A stretch of 64,000 bases of DNA. Origin: Nannocystis bainbridge. GTDB lineage: Bacteria; Myxococcota_A; Polyangia; Nannocystales; Nannocystaceae. Both the position numbers and the translations under genes were made by a program. Positions 59,577 to 64,000 of the stretch are shown in pieces. How positions within the stretch are numbered: the first letter of the stretch is position 1; each line of letters begins with the position of its first letter. The stretch spans positions 186,001-250,000 of the forward strand of contig NZ_JAQNDL010000001.1 in the NCBI RefSeq assembly GCF_028368995.1. Direction: 5' to 3'. The notes beneath the pieces are model-generated. The model worked only from the letters and a program-made list of their open reading frames with translations, was not told the origin of the DNA and searched no databases.

Positions 59577-61061
59577 TTAAAAGAGCTTACGGCGTTTCGC
59601 GCTGGAGAGCACGCCGAGCTGCTCGCGGTATTTGGCGACCGTCCGCCGGGCGATGTCGATGCCCTCCTCCTGCAAGAGCTCGACGAGCCGCTGATCACTG
59701 TACGGATGAGCCTCGTCCTCGAGGTCGATGAGCTTCTTGATGCGCTCCTTGACGGCCTCGCTGGCGAGGTCGTCGCCGGTGGTGCGGCTGATGCCGGCGT
59801 TGAAGAAATACTTGAGCTCGAAGATACCCAGCGGGGTGTGCACGTACTTGTTGGTGGTCACCCGCGAGACCGTCGACTCGTGCATCTCGATGTCCTCGGC
59901 GACGTCCTTGAGGATCAGCGGCCGCAAGTGCTGCGGGCCGCGCTCGAAGAACTCGCGCTGGAACTTGAGGATGCTCTTCGTGACCTTGATGATGGTGCGC
60001 TGGCGCTGCTGGATCGAGCGGATGAGCCACTGCGCCGAGCGCATGCGTTCGTGGATGTACTCTTTGGCCTTGGGGTGCTCGCCCACGGCCTCTTTGTAGA
60101 GCCCGCTGATGCGCAGCCGCGGCAGGCCGTCTTCGTTCAGCGTGACCAGGAGCTCCTCGCCGACCTTGATGATGTACACGTCGGGGGTGATGTATTGCGG
60201 CTGCTCGACCCCGTAGGCCCGCGCCGGCCGTGGGTCCATGCCCATGATCACTTTGGTCGCCTCGTAGACCTCCTCGAGCGCCTCGCCGGTATCCCGGGCC
60301 ACCGCCTGGTAGTTGCGGATCTCGAGGTTGTGCAGGTGCTTGGCGATGATCGCCCGCACCAGCGGATCCTCGACCGGGTGCTCGGGGTGGTTGGCCTGCA
60401 CCCACAAGCACTCGGCGAGGTTGCGCGAGCCGATCGCCACCGGGTCGAGCTGCTGGATCTTGCGCATCAGCGTCTCGACCTTGAGCGTCGACACGCCGAG
60501 CTTGCGCGCGATCTGGGTGGCGCTCTCCTGCAAGTAACCCGCGGGCGACAGGCAGCGCACGATGTACTCGGCGACGTCCTCGCCGGTCTCGTCGAAGTTG
60601 GAGAGCCGCACCTGCCACATCAGGTGCTCGGCCAGCGTCTCGGCGCGGGTCAGCGTCGCCTCGAGCGAGGGCCCCTCTTCGTCGTCGTTGTTGTTCCTCG
60701 TGGCGCCGGTGGCCGACGGCGGCATGTACTCCATAGAGTCGGCGTAGGCGTCCCAGTCGGCGCCTTCCTTGGGCACCTCGTCGGCCTTGACCTCGGGCGC
60801 GCTGCGCTCGGGCTCCGCCTGGGCCTGCTCCTGCTGCGGCGCGTCGACCGCGTCCTGCAGCTCGACCGAGCTCACCGGCTCCTCGGCGCTGGTGCCGATC
60901 TCGTGCGCCTCCTCGAGCAGCGGGTTCTCCATCAGCTCGCTGCGCACCAGGTCGACGAGCTCGGGACGGGACAGCTGAAGCAGCTTGATGGCCTGCTGGA
61001 GCTGCGGCGTCATCACGAGCTGCGTGCTCATCCGCAAGTCTTGGCGCATCTGAAGTGCCAT
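59577..61061 (-). CDS. rpoN: RNA polymerase sigma-54 factor
   Basis: This 494-residue sigma factor has the Gln/Leu-rich region I (LRMSTQLVMTPQLQQAIKLL), an acidic region II (about 60-130, with DEEGPSLEATL), the core-binding domain (about 135-290) and the DNA-binding part (MHESTVSRVTTNKYVHTPLG helix-turn-helix) ending in the RpoN box ARRTVAKYREQLG. It depends on activators such as the one at 29991-31697. A good sigma-70-type promoter lies just upstream (61086-61114), so it can be transcribed independently of pyrG. It heads the operon leading to hpf, hprK, rapZ and ptsI. Confidence 0.96.
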   Translation of the reverse strand: MALQMRQDLRMSTQLVMTPQLQQAIKLLQLSRPELVDLVRSELMENPLLEEAHEIGTSAEEPVSSVELQDAVDAPQQEQAQAEPERSAPEVKADEVPKEGADWDAYADSMEYMPPSATGATRNNNDDEEGPSLEATLTRAETLAEHLMWQVRLSNFDETGEDVAEYIVRCLSPAGYLQESATQIARKLGVSTLKVETLMRKIQQLDPVAIGSRNLAECLWVQANHPEHPVEDPLVRAIIAKHLHNLEIRNYQAVARDTGEALEEVYEATKVIMGMDPRPARAYGVEQPQYITPDVYIIKVGEELLVTLNEDGLPRLRISGLYKEAVGEHPKAKEYIHERMRSAQWLIRSIQQRQRTIIKVTKSILKFQREFFERGPQHLRPLILKDVAEDIEMHESTVSRVTTNKYVHTPLGIFELKYFFNAGISRTTGDDLASEAVKERIKKLIDLEDEAHPYSDQRLVELLQEEGIDIARRTVAKYREQLGVLSSAKRRKLF

Positions 61062-61085
61062 GGTCCCTCGCCTCGCTAAACCAGT

Positions 61086-61114
61086 AATTTAGCAGAGCGT
61101 ACACCTGGAACCAA
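61086..61114 (-). promoter_or_regulatory. Sigma-70-type promoter for rpoN
   Basis: On the minus strand TTGGTT (-35, bases 61114-61109) and TAAATT (-10, bases 61091-61086) are separated by 17 bases. The -10 lies 25 bp from the rpoN ATG, in an AT-rich patch that stands out in this GC-rich DNA. Confidence 0.6.
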
Positions 61115-61259
61115 CGACAACGAGGCGGGTGCCCCCCGCACCCACCTCAGCGCTCGCATGCGTCGTCGGGCCGCTTGTTCCACGCGGCGCCGCGAATTGC
61201 AGCGCAAGACCCGGCGCGATCTCTGGGGCCCCGCTGGGCCCCGACCGGACCGCCGGGCC

Positions 61260-62945
<1,686 letters not shown>

Positions 62946-62980
62946 CTAGCTCACGCGACGCGCAGAAAAATCGCGAGCCG

Positions 62981-64000
62981 TCAGCCGCGCCAGCGGGCCG
63001 AACGGCGCCACGCCGATGCGTCGGCCTCGCCGCCCGGAGCCGACGCAGACGCACGCGAGAGCGACTCGGCGGCTCGCACGGCGGCGGCGGCGGCGATCGC
63101 CCGCGCATCGGCGTCGCTCGGGACGTGCTCGGCGACGAGGTCGGGGTGCTTGTCGATGTAGCGGGTCGAGAAGTCGCCGGCGAGGAAGTCGGGCTCGTCG
63201 AGGCAGCGCAGGTGGAAGGCGAGGTTGGTCTCGATGCCGAGGACGACGGTCTCGCGCAGGGCCTCGCGCATGCGGGCCAGCGCGGCGGCGCGGTCGGGGC
63301 CCCAGGTGGTGATCTTGGCGATCATCGGGTCGTAGAAGCGCGAGACGACGCTGCCCGAGGCGACGGCGGTGTCGATGCGGAGGTTGGCGCCGACCGGCCA
63401 GCGGACCAGGCGCACCTGCCCTGGCGAGGGCAGGAACTTGCGCGGGTCCTCGGCGTAGACGCGGCACTCGACGGCGTGGCCGCGCAGCTCGACGTCGGCC
63501 TGGGTGTAGCCGAGCGGCTGGCCGGCGGCGACGCGGATCTGGTCCCACACGAGGTCGCGGCCGCAGGTGGCCTCGGTCACCGGGTGCTCGACCTGCAGCC
63601 TCGTGTTCATCTCGAGGAAGTAGAAGCGCGGGCCCTTGGCTGTCTCTTCGAACAGGAACTCGACGGTGCCGGCGCCGGTGTAGTCGACGGCCTTGGCGGC
63701 GCGCACGGCCACCTCGCCCATCGCCTGCCGCACCTCGGGCGTCATCTGCGGGCTCGGGCTGGGGCTCTCCTCGATGACCTTCTGGTGGCGCCGCTGGACC
63801 GAGCAGTCGCGCTCGTTGAGGTACACGGTCTCGCCGAACTGGTCGGCCATCAGCTGGATCTCGACGTGGCGCGCGTTCAACACGGCGCGCTCCATCAGCA
63901 TGCGGTCGTCGCCGAACGAGGCCTTGGCCTCGCGCGCGGCGCCCTCGTAGGCCCGCCGCAGCTCGCTGGCCTCGTGCACGATCCGCATGCCCTTGCCGCC
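62981..64000 (-). CDS. Biotin carboxylase subunit of an acyl-CoA carboxylase (5' end outside window)
   Basis: The C-terminal 339 residues of an ATP-grasp biotin carboxylase are present (acetyl- or propionyl-CoA carboxylase alpha subunit). The frame runs off the window end at the glycine-rich loop GGKGM. Visible are VEIQLMADQFGETVYLNERD, CSVQRRHQKVIEESPSP, the signature FLEMNTRLQVEHPVTE, GHAVECRVYAEDP, and the C-terminal YDPMIAKITTWG with the ATP-linked lysine. It ends after the BC domain with a short Ala/Ser-rich tail, so the biotin carrier domain must be a separate protein. Confidence 0.93.
   Translation of the reverse strand, partial: GGKGMRIVHEASELRRAYEGAAREAKASFGDDRMLMERAVLNARHVEIQLMADQFGETVYLNERDCSVQRRHQKVIEESPSPSPQMTPEVRQAMGEVAVRAAKAVDYTGAGTVEFLFEETAKGPRFYFLEMNTRLQVEHPVTEATCGRDLVWDQIRVAAGQPLGYTQADVELRGHAVECRVYAEDPRKFLPSPGQVRLVRWPVGANLRIDTAVASGSVVSRFYDPMIAKITTWGPDRAAALARMREALRETVVLGIETNLAFHLRCLDEPDFLAGDFSTRYIDKHPDLVAEHVPSDADARAIAAAAAVRAAESLSRASASAPGGEADASAWRRSARWRG

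Overview
This is a 64 kb stretch of a very GC-rich bacterial chromosome and almost certainly comes from the Myxococcota, most likely the Nannocystales. The evidence is a MYXO-CTERM sorting tail (CxC, one membrane helix, Arg cluster) on a Thr/Gly/Asp-rich-linker secreted protein, a eukaryote-like Ser/Thr kinase fused to an FGE/SUMF1 domain, TPR-bearing histidine kinases beside sigma-54 activators, many lipoproteins, and third-position G/C bias in nearly every gene. No prophage, insertion sequence, tRNA, rRNA or CRISPR was recognised. The large antisense reading frames expected at this GC content were discarded.

Layout: 0-6.6 kb carries a two-component pair, two tandem small membrane-protein paralogues, an RsbR-like PAS-STAS protein and an outer-membrane barrel. 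6.6-19.7 kb carries an ATP-grasp ligase, an SsuD-like flavin monooxygenase, an LTD-domain lipoprotein, recD2, yebC-ruvC-ruvA, a trypsin-like lipoprotein protease, a MYXO-CTERM metallopeptidase-like protein and an Smr protein. 19.8-24.5 kb is an arginine-biosynthesis group (argC-argB-M20 deacylase-CNNM/CBS protein) preceded by three GACA-N3/4-TGTC palindromes. 24.5-26 kb holds a low-GC island and an orphan MutH/Sau3AI-like nuclease. 26-32.6 kb is a signalling operon (winged-helix-like protein, small His-containing protein, sigma-54 activator, TPR histidine kinase, receiver, thioesterase). 32.7-42.6 kb has lipoproteins, bioA, rseP-tsaB and a tRNA nucleotidyltransferase. 42.6-50.3 kb has polA (proofreading site lost), the kinase-FGE fusion and a HEAT-like protein. 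50.3-61.1 kb is one long minus-strand operon: rpoN-hpf-hprK-rapZ-EIIA(Man)-HPr-ptsI-hydrolase-peptidase/propeller/barrel. This is a regulatory phosphotransferase system with no sugar permease in view. pyrG and a truncated biotin carboxylase close the window.

The most striking feature is not a gene. A family of 10-bp units (consensus GGACATGTCC, with CAGG/CCTG variants) separated by exactly 4 bases forms arrays of 14-bp period. About 30 clusters are listed. They fill every convergent gene gap longer than 20 bp, follow the stop codons of many other genes, and also sit inside at least a dozen genes as short 24-, 38- or 80-bp blocks. Neighbouring units often covary so that each pair folds as a hairpin of up to 10 bp, and the 4-base spacers are often UUCG- or GNRA-type tetraloops. 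One array (50247-50326) contains a textbook bidirectional intrinsic terminator. This looks like a genome-wide RNA-level 3'-end element family that also invades coding sequence.
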